A stretch of DNA of 64,000 nucleotides from the NCBI RefSeq assembly GCF_036227225.1, contig NZ_CP109444.1, positions 1,860,001-1,924,000 of the forward strand, read 5' to 3'. Position numbers and translations under genes: made by a program. Below are positions 48,201 to 55,832 of this stretch, in pieces; positions within the stretch are counted from its first letter, which is position 1; each line of letters opens with the position of its first letter. The notes under the pieces are model-generated. The model ran no database searches. It saw only the letters and a list, made by a program, of their open reading frames with translations, and was not told the DNA's origin. Origin of the DNA: Streptomyces sp. NBC_01478. GTDB lineage: Bacteria; Actinomycetota; Actinomycetes; Streptomycetales; Streptomycetaceae.

Positions 48201-48891
48201 CGTCGCGCGGAAGGTGACGCTGTCGCTCGCGGTCCCGGACGGTTGGAGCGCGAAGGCCACCGGTCCGACCGGGTTCGCCCGGGTGCGGCCGGGCGCCACG
48301 GTGACCACGACGTACACCGTCACCCCGCCCACCGACCCGGTCGCCTACACACTGCTGACCGCGACCGCGACCCTGCGGCAGCAGGGCGGTACGGGGACCG
48401 TCACAGGTGAACGCGCCGTCCAGGTGCCGCCGCCCGGACCGCTCGGCGACACGTACGTCAGCGACCTGCCCCTGGTCAAAGCGGTGAACGGCTGGGGACC
48501 GGTCGAGAAGGACCTGTCCAACGGCGAGTCCGAGGCGGGCGACGGGCGCACCCTCTCCATCGGCGGCACCACATACGCCAAGGGCCTGGGCGTGCACGCC
48601 GACAGCGAGGTCCGCGTCTACCTCGGCGGCGGCTGCACCCGGTTCACCGCGACCGCCGGGGTGGACGACGAGGTGGGCGACGGCGGCAGCGTCTCGTTCC
48701 GGGTGGTCGCCGACGGCCGGACGCTGCTGAACACCCCGGTGGTGTACGGCACCGACGGCGGCACCGCCATCGACGTGGACATCACCGGCGCGGGCTGGCT
48801 GGACCTGCTGGTGGACGGGGGCGGCGACATCTCCTCCGACCACGCCGACTGGGCCGCCGCCCGGCTGACCTGCGCGGGAGGCACCCCATGA
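45226..48891 (+). CDS. Secreted GH35 beta-galactosidase with NEW3 and NPCBM domains (first copy)
   Basis: 1221 residues; start overlaps the GH123-like stop by four bases. Signal ends near AHGET (27). The barrel has YIWGAEIHYFRLPSPDAW, ARPGPYINAEVSGGGFPAW, acid/base in LYQVENEYQGG (E197) and nucleophile in LIIPEAQGGAF (E284), with MTYGGTNWGWQ. Beta domains (about 420-950) are typical of large GH35 enzymes. A NEW3 domain lies near 960-1060, and an NPCBM domain at about 1085-1220 (NGWGPVEKDLSNGESEAGDG, TYAKGLGVHADSEV). It should remove terminal beta-galactose outside the cell. Confidence 0.92.
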   Translation: MRGRWRALLTALTLATGCLGTTAAHGETRAAVKAASPQAHTVTYDQYSVKIDGRPLYIWGAEIHYFRLPSPDAWRDVLQKIKAGGFNAVSLYFDWGYHSSKPGSYDFTGIRNVDRLLDEAERAGLYVIARPGPYINAEVSGGGFPAWRKTRTGVNRTSEAGYLADAREWMSRINPIIARHQLTRGTGSVILYQVENEYQGGRHDAAYMQTLIDWARADGIDVPTFVNDGGANQNWVSGKGAPDIYGFDAYPQGFDCAHPDTWRNLPDYSYVKAWKPQSPLIIPEAQGGAFDPWGGTGYQSCAQLTGSDFTRVFAKTNIAAGVSGQSFYMTYGGTNWGWQADPNAVYTSYDYGAAINESRQLTDKYQEFKRLGYLVTSVGSLARTDKADAPAPTDATLRIDRRVNPDDGTQFFTVRHADTTVKTTNSTTLSISGKDGDYPRVPQQGAITVAGHDAKLLVAGYDLGDQRLVYSTSEIMTHARIGDHEVALLYGRHGEGGETVLRYAAKPKVTVLDGDVSVHWDAGRGDLRLDYTHSGLARVLVNGLELLIADDAETAHWWRQDTGAGPVLVRGPSLVRTAEVTADGTLRLTGDSTKKTKIDVIADTSKVARTTWNGDAIAVTRSPRTVDLPALTTWKYHDEAPEAAPGFDDSSWTTAARLTSNNPDLDGSLPVLAMDEYGYHQGNVWYRGRFTTTGHATALALDANTGPTGQYSVWLNGTYLGSSGDGAHTFDIPVGTLSASGEDNVVSVLAVNAGNNEEWGHDYSKEPRGLISAAVVGGASTLTWKIQGDLGGEDPVDTARGAYNNGGLYGERSGWSLPGYPDGGWAHSTLAAATATTHPGVRWYRTTARLDLPRGQDTSVGLDLGEEAGASTAHQTLIYVNGWLIGRYLPATGPQTRFVIPKGLLHEQGENTIALAGWSTAGNAGPGMAKLVDLGTVTGGIDVATVAAPSYNAKTYAVQQATAQVTVDAGPFLSTGTAAEVPVSLTIPRHAAVARKVTLSLAVPDGWSAKATGPTGFARVRPGATVTTTYTVTPPTDPVAYTLLTATATLRQQGGTGTVTGERAVQVPPPGPLGDTYVSDLPLVKAVNGWGPVEKDLSNGESEAGDGRTLSIGGTTYAKGLGVHADSEVRVYLGGGCTRFTATAGVDDEVGDGGSVSFRVVADGRTLLNTPVVYGTDGGTAIDVDITGAGWLDLLVDGGGDISSDHADWAAARLTCAGGTP

Positions 48892-51800
48892 AGCTCATGA
48901 AACTGCTGCGTACCGTCCTGTCCACCGCTCTGGCCGCCGTGCTGCTCGCCGCACTCACCGCTGCGGTCCCGGCCGCCCGGGCCTCGGCCGCATCCCCGGC
49001 GCGGTCGACGGCGGTCCACCAGGTCGGCTACGACAAGTACTCCGTCACGATCGACGGCCGGCGGGTCATGCTGTGGTCCGGGGAGTTCCACTACTGGCGG
49101 CTGCCCAGCCCCGACCTGTGGCGGGACGTCCTGCAGAAGATCAAGGCGAGCGGTATGAACGCCGTCTCGATCTACTTCGACTGGGCCTACCACTCCCCCG
49201 CCCGGGGCACGTACGACTTCACCGGCGTCCGTGACGTCGACAAGCTGCTCGACATGGCCCAGGAAGCCGGGCTCTACGTCATCGCCCGGCCCGGCCCGTA
49301 CATCAACGCCGAGACGGACGGCGGAGGTTTCCCCGGCTGGCTGACGACCCAGAAGGGCCGGGCCCGCTCCACCGACCCGGACTACCTGGACGCCGCCCAC
49401 GAGTGGCTGCGCCACATCGACACCGTCCTCGCCCGCCACCAGGTCAGCAACGGCACCGGCCCGGTGCTGCTGTACCAGGTGGAGAACGAGCTGTACGACC
49501 CGGACGGCCGCGCCTACATGGTCGACCTGAGCAAGCAGGCGCGGTCCGACGGGATCACCGTCCCACTCGTCGGCAACGAGCCGGAGCCGCAGTACGCGGG
49601 CGGCGAGGGGCTGGACTTCGTGGGGGCGCTCGACCAGTACAACGCCTTCTGCCAGGGCCCGTGGTGGGTGCCCGAACTGACCCGCCCCGACGCCACGAAA
49701 CCGCTCGCGGTCTTCGAGGCGGGCACCGGCTGGTTCCAGACCTGGGGAGACACGGGCTACGACAAGTGCCGCCAGACCATGGGCCCCGCCTACCAGAAGA
49801 TCGTCAACAAGGCCGAGATCATGCAGGGCACCACGATCGAGAACCTGTACATGACCTACGGCGGCACCAACTGGGGATGGCTCGCCGACCCGCGCCAGGT
49901 GTACACGTCGTACGACTACGGCGCCCCGATCACCGAGGCCCGCCAGACCGGCGCCGACTACGACGAGCTCAAGCGGCAGGGCCTGTTCTACACCACCACC
50001 GCCCCGCTGACGAAGACGGAGCCGGTCGACGCGCCCGCCTCCTCCGACGCGGCGGTCAGCCTCATGGCCCGCGCCAACCCGGACACCGGAACGCAGTTCC
50101 TGTACCTGCGGCACGCCGACGCGACGGCCGGCTCCGACACCACCACCGGGTTCAACTGGCAGACCCCGGACGGCACTTATCCGGTGAGCGTGCGGCTGAA
50201 CGGACAGACCGGCAAGATCCTCGTCGCCGGGTACGACCTGGGCGGACAGCGCCTCGTGTACTCGACCAGCGAGCTGATGACGAGTACGACCGCCGACGAC
50301 CGGGACGTCGCGCTGCTGTACGGCGCCGACGGCGACCCGGGGCAGACCGTGCTGCGCTACGCGTCGAAGCCCACCGTCACCGTGCTGGACGGCACGGCCA
50401 AGGCCACCTGGGACGCGGACCGCGGCGACCTGAAGCTGGACTACACCCACTCCGGCCTCACCCGGATCCTGATCCACGGCGGCGGCCGACGCGACCTGAC
50501 GCTGCTCATCGGAACCGACGACCAGGCCGCCGACTTCTGGCGGCCCGACGGCAGCACCCTGGTGCGCGGCACCGAACTCGTGCGTACCGCCACCGTCCAG
50601 GGAAGCACGCTCGCGCTCACCGGCGACGCGTCGAAGGCCGGGCCGCTGGAGGTGTTCGCCTCCTCCACCGTCCGGAACGTCACCTGGAACGGCAGCCGGG
50701 TCACCGTACGCCGCACGGCGTCCGGCAGCCTGCTCGGGTCCGTGCCGGGGCCCAAGGACGTGAAACTGCCGCAGCTGACGCACTGGAAGAAATCCGCCGA
50801 GACGCCCGAGGCGGCCCCCGCCTTCGACGACTCCTCCTGGACGTACGCCGACAAGCTGACCACGGACAACCCCACCCAGCCGGGCACCCTGCCCGTCCTG
50901 TACCAGGACGAGTACGGCTCTCACTACGGATACGTCTGGTACCGGGGCCACTTCACGGCGTCCGGCACCGAGAAGTCCCTGTCGCTCACGGCGAACGCGA
51001 CCAATCCCGACACCTCCTCGCGGGCCGTCGGCGCCTACTCGGTGTGGATCAACGGGAAGTTCGCCGGGACCAGCGAGACCGGCCGGCATACCTTCCCCCT
51101 CGATCCCGGGGTGCTGCACAAGGGGGCGGACAACGTCGTCTCCGTCCTGGTCGGGACGATGGGCCACAACGAGGACTTCGCCTACGACAGCGACGACCAC
51201 AAGCAGCCGCGCGGCCTGACCGCCGCCTATCTCTCCGGCTCCGATGCCCGGATCACCTGGCGCATCCAGGGCGCACGGGGCGGCGAACAGCCCGTGGACA
51301 CCGCGCGCGGCGCCATGAACACCGGCGGCCTGTACGGCGAGCGGTCGGGCTGGACCCTGCCGGGCTACCCGGACCAGAAGTGGAAGGACACCTCCTTGCC
51401 GGCGTCCGACACCACCCCGGGCATCGCCTGGTACCGCACGAGCTTCACCAGCCGTATGCCGGCGGGCCAGGACGTCTCCGTCGGCGTGACCATCGCCGAC
51501 GACGGCACGCGCGACTACCGGGCCCTGATCTACGTCAACGGCTGGCTGATGGGCCAGTACGTCAACGACACCGGCCCACAGCACACCTTCCCCGTCCCCA
51601 ACGGCATTCTGCGCGCCGACGGCAGGAACACCATCGCCATCGCCTCCTGGAACGAGGACGGCGCCGGCGGCGGCCTCGGCAAGGTGACGCTGACCCAGCT
51701 CGGCAACGTCACCTCCACCCTGCGCGTCGCCGACGTCAAGGCCCCCTCGTACGACCCTGCGGTCTACGCCCGGCAGGCCACCGCGGCGGCCGTGGGCGTC

Positions 51801-52577
51801 GACGCCCCCGACACCGTCGAGCCGGGCGGCACCTACCAGGTCACCGCCACCGTCGCGGTACCCCGCACCGGCCGGGCGCTGCGCCGCACCGCCCTCAGTC
51901 TGAAGGGCCTCCCCGACGGCTGGACAGCGACGCCGCAGAACCCGGTACAGGTGGGCACCGTGAAACCGGGGGCCACGGCCGAAGCGCGGTGGCCGCTCGA
52001 CGTCCCGGCCGACCAGGCGACGGACGCGATCCTCGTCCTGAAGGCGACGGCGTCCTTCAACGGCGGTTCCGTGACCGGGGAGAAGGTGGTCGCCGCTCAG
52101 CCACCGCCGCTCACGGCCGGCGAGCACTACCTCAGCGACCTGCCGTTCCAGTCCAGCAGCAACGGCTGGGGCCCGGTCGAACGCGACCTGTCCAACGGCG
52201 AGAACGCCGAGGGCGACGGCCTGCCCCTCGCACTGCACGACACCACGTACGCCAAGGGCCTCGGCACGCACGCCGCGAGCAGCGCCCAGGTCTGGCTCGG
52301 CGGCAGCTGCACCACCTTCCACGCGGCGCTCGGCCTGGACCAGGAGACGTACGGCCGCTCCGACGGCCCGGCCACGGTGGACTTCACCGTCCTCGCCGAC
52401 GGGGAGCAGGTCTACGACAGCGGCACCGTGGACCGCGACACGGAAACCAAGGCGATCGACGTCGACGTCAGCGGAGCACGGCAGCTGGAACTCGTCGTCT
52501 CGGACGCCGGGGACGGCAACGCCCTCGACCATGCCGACTGGGCGGACGCCAAGGTGACCTGCGGCGGAGGTGCCTGA
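48888..52577 (+). CDS. Secreted GH35 beta-galactosidase with NEW3 and NPCBM domains (second copy)
   Basis: 1229 residues, same architecture as the preceding gene and overlapping it by four bases, so an ancient tandem duplication. Signal ends near ARASA (33). Catalytic Glu in LYQVENELYDP (E201) and VFEAGTGWFQTW (E277). The nucleophile region differs from the first copy (FEAGTGWFQTWGDTGY versus PEAQGGAFDPWGGTGY), as does the substrate loop GAL-DQYNAFCQGPWW, suggesting a different linkage or aglycone. NPCBM at the end (NGWGPVERDLSNGENAEGDG). Confidence 0.92.
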   Translation: MKLMKLLRTVLSTALAAVLLAALTAAVPAARASAASPARSTAVHQVGYDKYSVTIDGRRVMLWSGEFHYWRLPSPDLWRDVLQKIKASGMNAVSIYFDWAYHSPARGTYDFTGVRDVDKLLDMAQEAGLYVIARPGPYINAETDGGGFPGWLTTQKGRARSTDPDYLDAAHEWLRHIDTVLARHQVSNGTGPVLLYQVENELYDPDGRAYMVDLSKQARSDGITVPLVGNEPEPQYAGGEGLDFVGALDQYNAFCQGPWWVPELTRPDATKPLAVFEAGTGWFQTWGDTGYDKCRQTMGPAYQKIVNKAEIMQGTTIENLYMTYGGTNWGWLADPRQVYTSYDYGAPITEARQTGADYDELKRQGLFYTTTAPLTKTEPVDAPASSDAAVSLMARANPDTGTQFLYLRHADATAGSDTTTGFNWQTPDGTYPVSVRLNGQTGKILVAGYDLGGQRLVYSTSELMTSTTADDRDVALLYGADGDPGQTVLRYASKPTVTVLDGTAKATWDADRGDLKLDYTHSGLTRILIHGGGRRDLTLLIGTDDQAADFWRPDGSTLVRGTELVRTATVQGSTLALTGDASKAGPLEVFASSTVRNVTWNGSRVTVRRTASGSLLGSVPGPKDVKLPQLTHWKKSAETPEAAPAFDDSSWTYADKLTTDNPTQPGTLPVLYQDEYGSHYGYVWYRGHFTASGTEKSLSLTANATNPDTSSRAVGAYSVWINGKFAGTSETGRHTFPLDPGVLHKGADNVVSVLVGTMGHNEDFAYDSDDHKQPRGLTAAYLSGSDARITWRIQGARGGEQPVDTARGAMNTGGLYGERSGWTLPGYPDQKWKDTSLPASDTTPGIAWYRTSFTSRMPAGQDVSVGVTIADDGTRDYRALIYVNGWLMGQYVNDTGPQHTFPVPNGILRADGRNTIAIASWNEDGAGGGLGKVTLTQLGNVTSTLRVADVKAPSYDPAVYARQATAAAVGVDAPDTVEPGGTYQVTATVAVPRTGRALRRTALSLKGLPDGWTATPQNPVQVGTVKPGATAEARWPLDVPADQATDAILVLKATASFNGGSVTGEKVVAAQPPPLTAGEHYLSDLPFQSSSNGWGPVERDLSNGENAEGDGLPLALHDTTYAKGLGTHAASSAQVWLGGSCTTFHAALGLDQETYGRSDGPATVDFTVLADGEQVYDSGTVDRDTETKAIDVDVSGARQLELVVSDAGDGNALDHADWADAKVTCGGGA

Positions 52578-54580
52578 TGCCCATCGGGAGAGGAACCCTC
52601 CACTGCGGCTCTGCGGCACTGATCCTGGCCGCCCCGCTGCTCGGCACGGCTCCCGGCGCCGCGGGCTCCGGGCCGGTCACCTTCGCGACACCCGACTACG
52701 AACTGCGCGTCACCACAGACCAGTTGACCCTCACCACGGTACGGGCGGGTCGGACTGTGCTGGCCACGGCGGCCGGGGCGTTCCGGTTCCGGATCGGCGA
52801 CGACTGGTACCTCGTCCGGGAGGTCGCCGACAGCAGTCGCGAGGGCGACACGGTGCGCGTCACCGCCGCCACCGATCTCCCGGACGTCACCGTGGACCTG
52901 AGGATCACTCTGCGGTCCGACCGGTACGACGTGAACTGGTCGCTGTCCGGGGCCACCGCCGACGTGCTCAGCACGGCGTACGACCTGGACAGCGCCGGCC
53001 ATTGGTACGGGCACGGCGAGAACACCGACCAGACCGTCCAGCCGTGGCCGCTGGACTCGGGGCAGCTGGTCGACACCGCGTTCAGCCCGGCGTCGTACCA
53101 GGTGGTGTCCCCCTTCTGGTACACCGCCGACGGCACCGGGCTGCGGGTCGACACCGGCGAGCCGATGGACGTGCGCATCAACTCCGGTGGCAACGGGCTC
53201 GGCGAGTTCACCGTCGCCGGTGACCGTCCGGCCGACTCCACGGTGTTCGTCGAGGACACCCCCGCCGAGGTGTACCGCGACCACATCGCGCTGGTCGGCA
53301 GGCCCGAGCGCTCCGACACGTCCTACGCCCAGTACGCCACCCCGCTGTGGAACTCCTGGGCGCAGCTCTACGGCGAACAGAACCAGCAGAACGTACTCGC
53401 CTGGGCTCGTGCGCTGGCCGCCGCCGGGCTCGGCGGGCACGCCCTGCAGATCGAGGAGAGCGTGATCGCCGCCGACTTCGACGAGCGCTTCCCCGATCTC
53501 CCCGCCCTCTCCAGGGAGTTGAAACGCCTCGGCTTCGACCTCGGCATGTGGACCGGCCTGTACATGCCCGAGACCGCTGCCGGCTTCTCCCAGGCCGTCG
53601 ACAAGGGATATCTGCTCAAAGACCCCTCCGATCCGTCCAGGCCGTGCCTGTTCACCTGGTGGAACGGTCGGCAGACCGGGCTGATCGACCTCGCGAACCC
53701 GGCCGCGCGGCAGTGGTACTCCCGGAGCCTCAAGGCGCAGGTGAGCGAATCCGGAGTGGCGGGATTCAAGTTCGACACCGCCTTCTTCGACGACCGGTGC
53801 GCCCCTTACCCGGGGGCCACCCGTGCCGACTATGTCGGATACGGCACCGAACTGGCCGACGAGTTCGACCAGCAGGGGGCGGGATTACAGGTCGCGTGGA
53901 ACGCCGCGCAGGCCCAGGGCTTCGCCACCCGTACGGCCGACAAACCGACCACTTTCGCCGGGCTGCGCGCCGCGGTCTCGGCCAACCTGGCGGTCTCCAC
54001 GATCGGTTACCCGTTCGTCGAGACCGACATGATCGGCGGATCGCTCCAGTATCCGCCGCCCGCCAAGGAGGTTCTGGTCCGCTGGGCGCAGGCGGCCTCC
54101 CTGATGCCGCTCATGTACGCCTCGACCTCACCCACCGGCGCCAAGGACGCGACGACCGGCGAGTGGGTCGGCTACGACCCACAGACGGTCGGGCTGTACC
54201 GCGCGGCCGTCGCCACGCACGAGCGGCTGGCTCCCTATATCTGGGACCAGGTCCAGCAGACCCTGAAGACCGGCGACCCGATCATGCGGCCGCTGTTCTT
54301 CGACTTCCCGAAGGACGAGGCGGGTTACACGGTTGCCGACGAGTGGATGCTCGGCCCGGCCGTGCTGGCCGCGCCGAAGCTCGACGAAGGCACCACCCGG
54401 GACGTCTTCCTGCCCTCCGGAGTGTGGCGCGACGTCAACCGCGGCACGGTCGTCCGCGGCCCCACGACGCTCAAGGCGTACGCGGCGCCGCTCGGGGTCA
54501 CCCCGGCGTTCGTGAACCTCCGGGCCAAGGGCGCCGCCAAGGCGCTCAAGGCGCTCCGCGCTGCCGGCGCGACACGGTGA
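52577..54580 (+). CDS. Secreted GH31 glycosidase, short form
   Basis: 667 residues; the ATG shares a base with the previous stop (TGATG). Signal ends near GAAGSG (31). It matches the catalytic part of the first GH31: SAGHWYGHGENTDQTVQPWP, WNSWAQLYGEQNQQN, nucleophile GFKFDTAFFDDRC, Asp in TRTADKPTTF, YPFVETDMIGGS and PYIWDQVQQTLKTGDPIMRP. It stops after the C-terminal beta domain and lacks the NEW3 and last module of its paralogue. A TTA codon (53885-53887, residue 437) makes this gene, too, formally bldA-dependent. A much longer open frame reaches upstream to 49403, but that part is a shadow of the GH35 gene. Confidence 0.9.
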   Translation: MPIGRGTLHCGSAALILAAPLLGTAPGAAGSGPVTFATPDYELRVTTDQLTLTTVRAGRTVLATAAGAFRFRIGDDWYLVREVADSSREGDTVRVTAATDLPDVTVDLRITLRSDRYDVNWSLSGATADVLSTAYDLDSAGHWYGHGENTDQTVQPWPLDSGQLVDTAFSPASYQVVSPFWYTADGTGLRVDTGEPMDVRINSGGNGLGEFTVAGDRPADSTVFVEDTPAEVYRDHIALVGRPERSDTSYAQYATPLWNSWAQLYGEQNQQNVLAWARALAAAGLGGHALQIEESVIAADFDERFPDLPALSRELKRLGFDLGMWTGLYMPETAAGFSQAVDKGYLLKDPSDPSRPCLFTWWNGRQTGLIDLANPAARQWYSRSLKAQVSESGVAGFKFDTAFFDDRCAPYPGATRADYVGYGTELADEFDQQGAGLQVAWNAAQAQGFATRTADKPTTFAGLRAAVSANLAVSTIGYPFVETDMIGGSLQYPPPAKEVLVRWAQAASLMPLMYASTSPTGAKDATTGEWVGYDPQTVGLYRAAVATHERLAPYIWDQVQQTLKTGDPIMRPLFFDFPKDEAGYTVADEWMLGPAVLAAPKLDEGTTRDVFLPSGVWRDVNRGTVVRGPTTLKAYAAPLGVTPAFVNLRAKGAAKALKALRAAGATR

Positions 54581-54590
54581 GGGGCGGCAC

Positions 54591-55823
54591 ATGCATGCGA
54601 TACGGAGCAGGTTCGCGGTGTTGCTGCTGGCGGTCGTCGCCGTCGTGGCGGGGACGGTGGCGCCCGCCGGCGCCGATCAGCGGGACGGCCGGCCCGACGA
54701 CCGGCGCGACTGGACCGGGACGTGGGCCACAGCGCCGAGCGAGTACTACGACGTCTCGGGGATGTCCGAGGTGACGGTACGGATGCCGGTGCGCACCAGC
54801 GTCGGCGGCTCCTGGGTACGCATCCGCCTGTCCAACGCCTATGCCACTGCACCGGTGACCATCGGGCACGCGACCGTGGGGCTGCGCGACGGCGGCTCCG
54901 CTGTGGCGCACGCGTACGGCCTGAGGTTCGGCGGGAAGCGTGACGTGACCGTCCCGGCGGGCGGCGAGGCGGTCAGCGACCCGGTCCGCCTCACCGTACC
55001 GGCCCTGGCCGACCTGGTGGTCAGCCTCTATCTGCCCGGCCGGGTCACGCACGTCAGCGACCACTGGTGGGCCCAGCAGACCGTGTACTGGACGGACTAC
55101 GGAGCGGGCGACCACTCCGCCGACGCCGCCGGTGACGCCTACACCTGGACCACCACCAGCTGGCCGTTCCTCAGCGGCGTCGAGGTGACCGTGCCAAGGG
55201 CCCGGTCGGTGGTGGCGCTCGGCGACTCGATCACCGACGGGTCCTACTCGACGCCCGACACCGACCAGCGCTGGCCCGACCTGCTGTCCGCCCGGCTGAA
55301 CACCTGCCTGCCCGGCGCCGGGGTGCTCAACGCGGGCATCACCGGCAACCGGATCACCGCCGGGACCGCGACCAACCCGTCGGCCCTGGACCGCCTCGAA
55401 CGGGACGTGCTCTCCCAACCGGGGGCCAGGAGCCTGGTCCTCTTCGAGGGGATCAACGATCTCGGCGGGGCAACCGCCGAGCAGATCATCGCCGCCATGA
55501 CGGAGATCGCCCACCGGGCGCACCAGCGTCACCTGCGCGTCGTCGCCGCCACGATCACGCCCTACAAGGACTTCACCTGGGGTGGCTGGAGCGAGGCGAC
55601 GGAGGCCCGGCGGCAGCAGGTCAACGCCTTCGTCCGGGACTCCGGCGGGATCTTCGACGACTACGCCGACTTCGACAAGGCGGTCCGGGATCCGGCCGAC
55701 CCGCGGCGGCTCGGCGCGGCGTACGACTCCGGCGACCATCTGCATCCCGACGACGCCGGAATGAAGGCCTTCGCCGACTCCATCGACCTGACCACCCTCG
55801 GCCTCGGCCGCGGCTGTTCCTGA
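54591..55823 (+). CDS. Secreted SGNH/GDSL esterase (first copy)
   Basis: 410 residues with a signal ending near AGADQ (29). Residues about 40-195 are a beta-rich domain (RDWTGTWATAPSEYY) usual in this GDSL subgroup; the SGNH domain follows with VVALGDSITDGSYS (S213), GITGNRI, FEGINDLGG and SGDHLHPDDAG supplying Ser, Gly, Asn and Asp-His. Such enzymes remove O-acetyl or other acyl groups from sugars or lipids; in this operon O-acetyl groups on sugars are the likely target. Ten bases follow the GH31 stop. Confidence 0.88.
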   Translation: MHAIRSRFAVLLLAVVAVVAGTVAPAGADQRDGRPDDRRDWTGTWATAPSEYYDVSGMSEVTVRMPVRTSVGGSWVRIRLSNAYATAPVTIGHATVGLRDGGSAVAHAYGLRFGGKRDVTVPAGGEAVSDPVRLTVPALADLVVSLYLPGRVTHVSDHWWAQQTVYWTDYGAGDHSADAAGDAYTWTTTSWPFLSGVEVTVPRARSVVALGDSITDGSYSTPDTDQRWPDLLSARLNTCLPGAGVLNAGITGNRITAGTATNPSALDRLERDVLSQPGARSLVLFEGINDLGGATAEQIIAAMTEIAHRAHQRHLRVVAATITPYKDFTWGGWSEATEARRQQVNAFVRDSGGIFDDYADFDKAVRDPADPRRLGAAYDSGDHLHPDDAGMKAFADSIDLTTLGLGRGCS

Positions 55824-55832
55824 GGAGGACCT

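Noticed and set aside
49403..52576. A 1725-residue open frame that would fuse a long arginine-rich protein to the second GH31
   Set aside because: The part before 52577 is the shifted-frame shadow of the second GH35 gene, has low-complexity Arg/Pro content, and the GH31 has its own signal peptide and start at 52577.
45001..52619. Very long minus-strand open frames (about 1280 and 1333 residues) opposite the GH35 genes
   Set aside because: Both are mirror frames of the GH35 genes, rich in Val/Gly/Arg with no recognisable fold; no ribosome sites at their starts.
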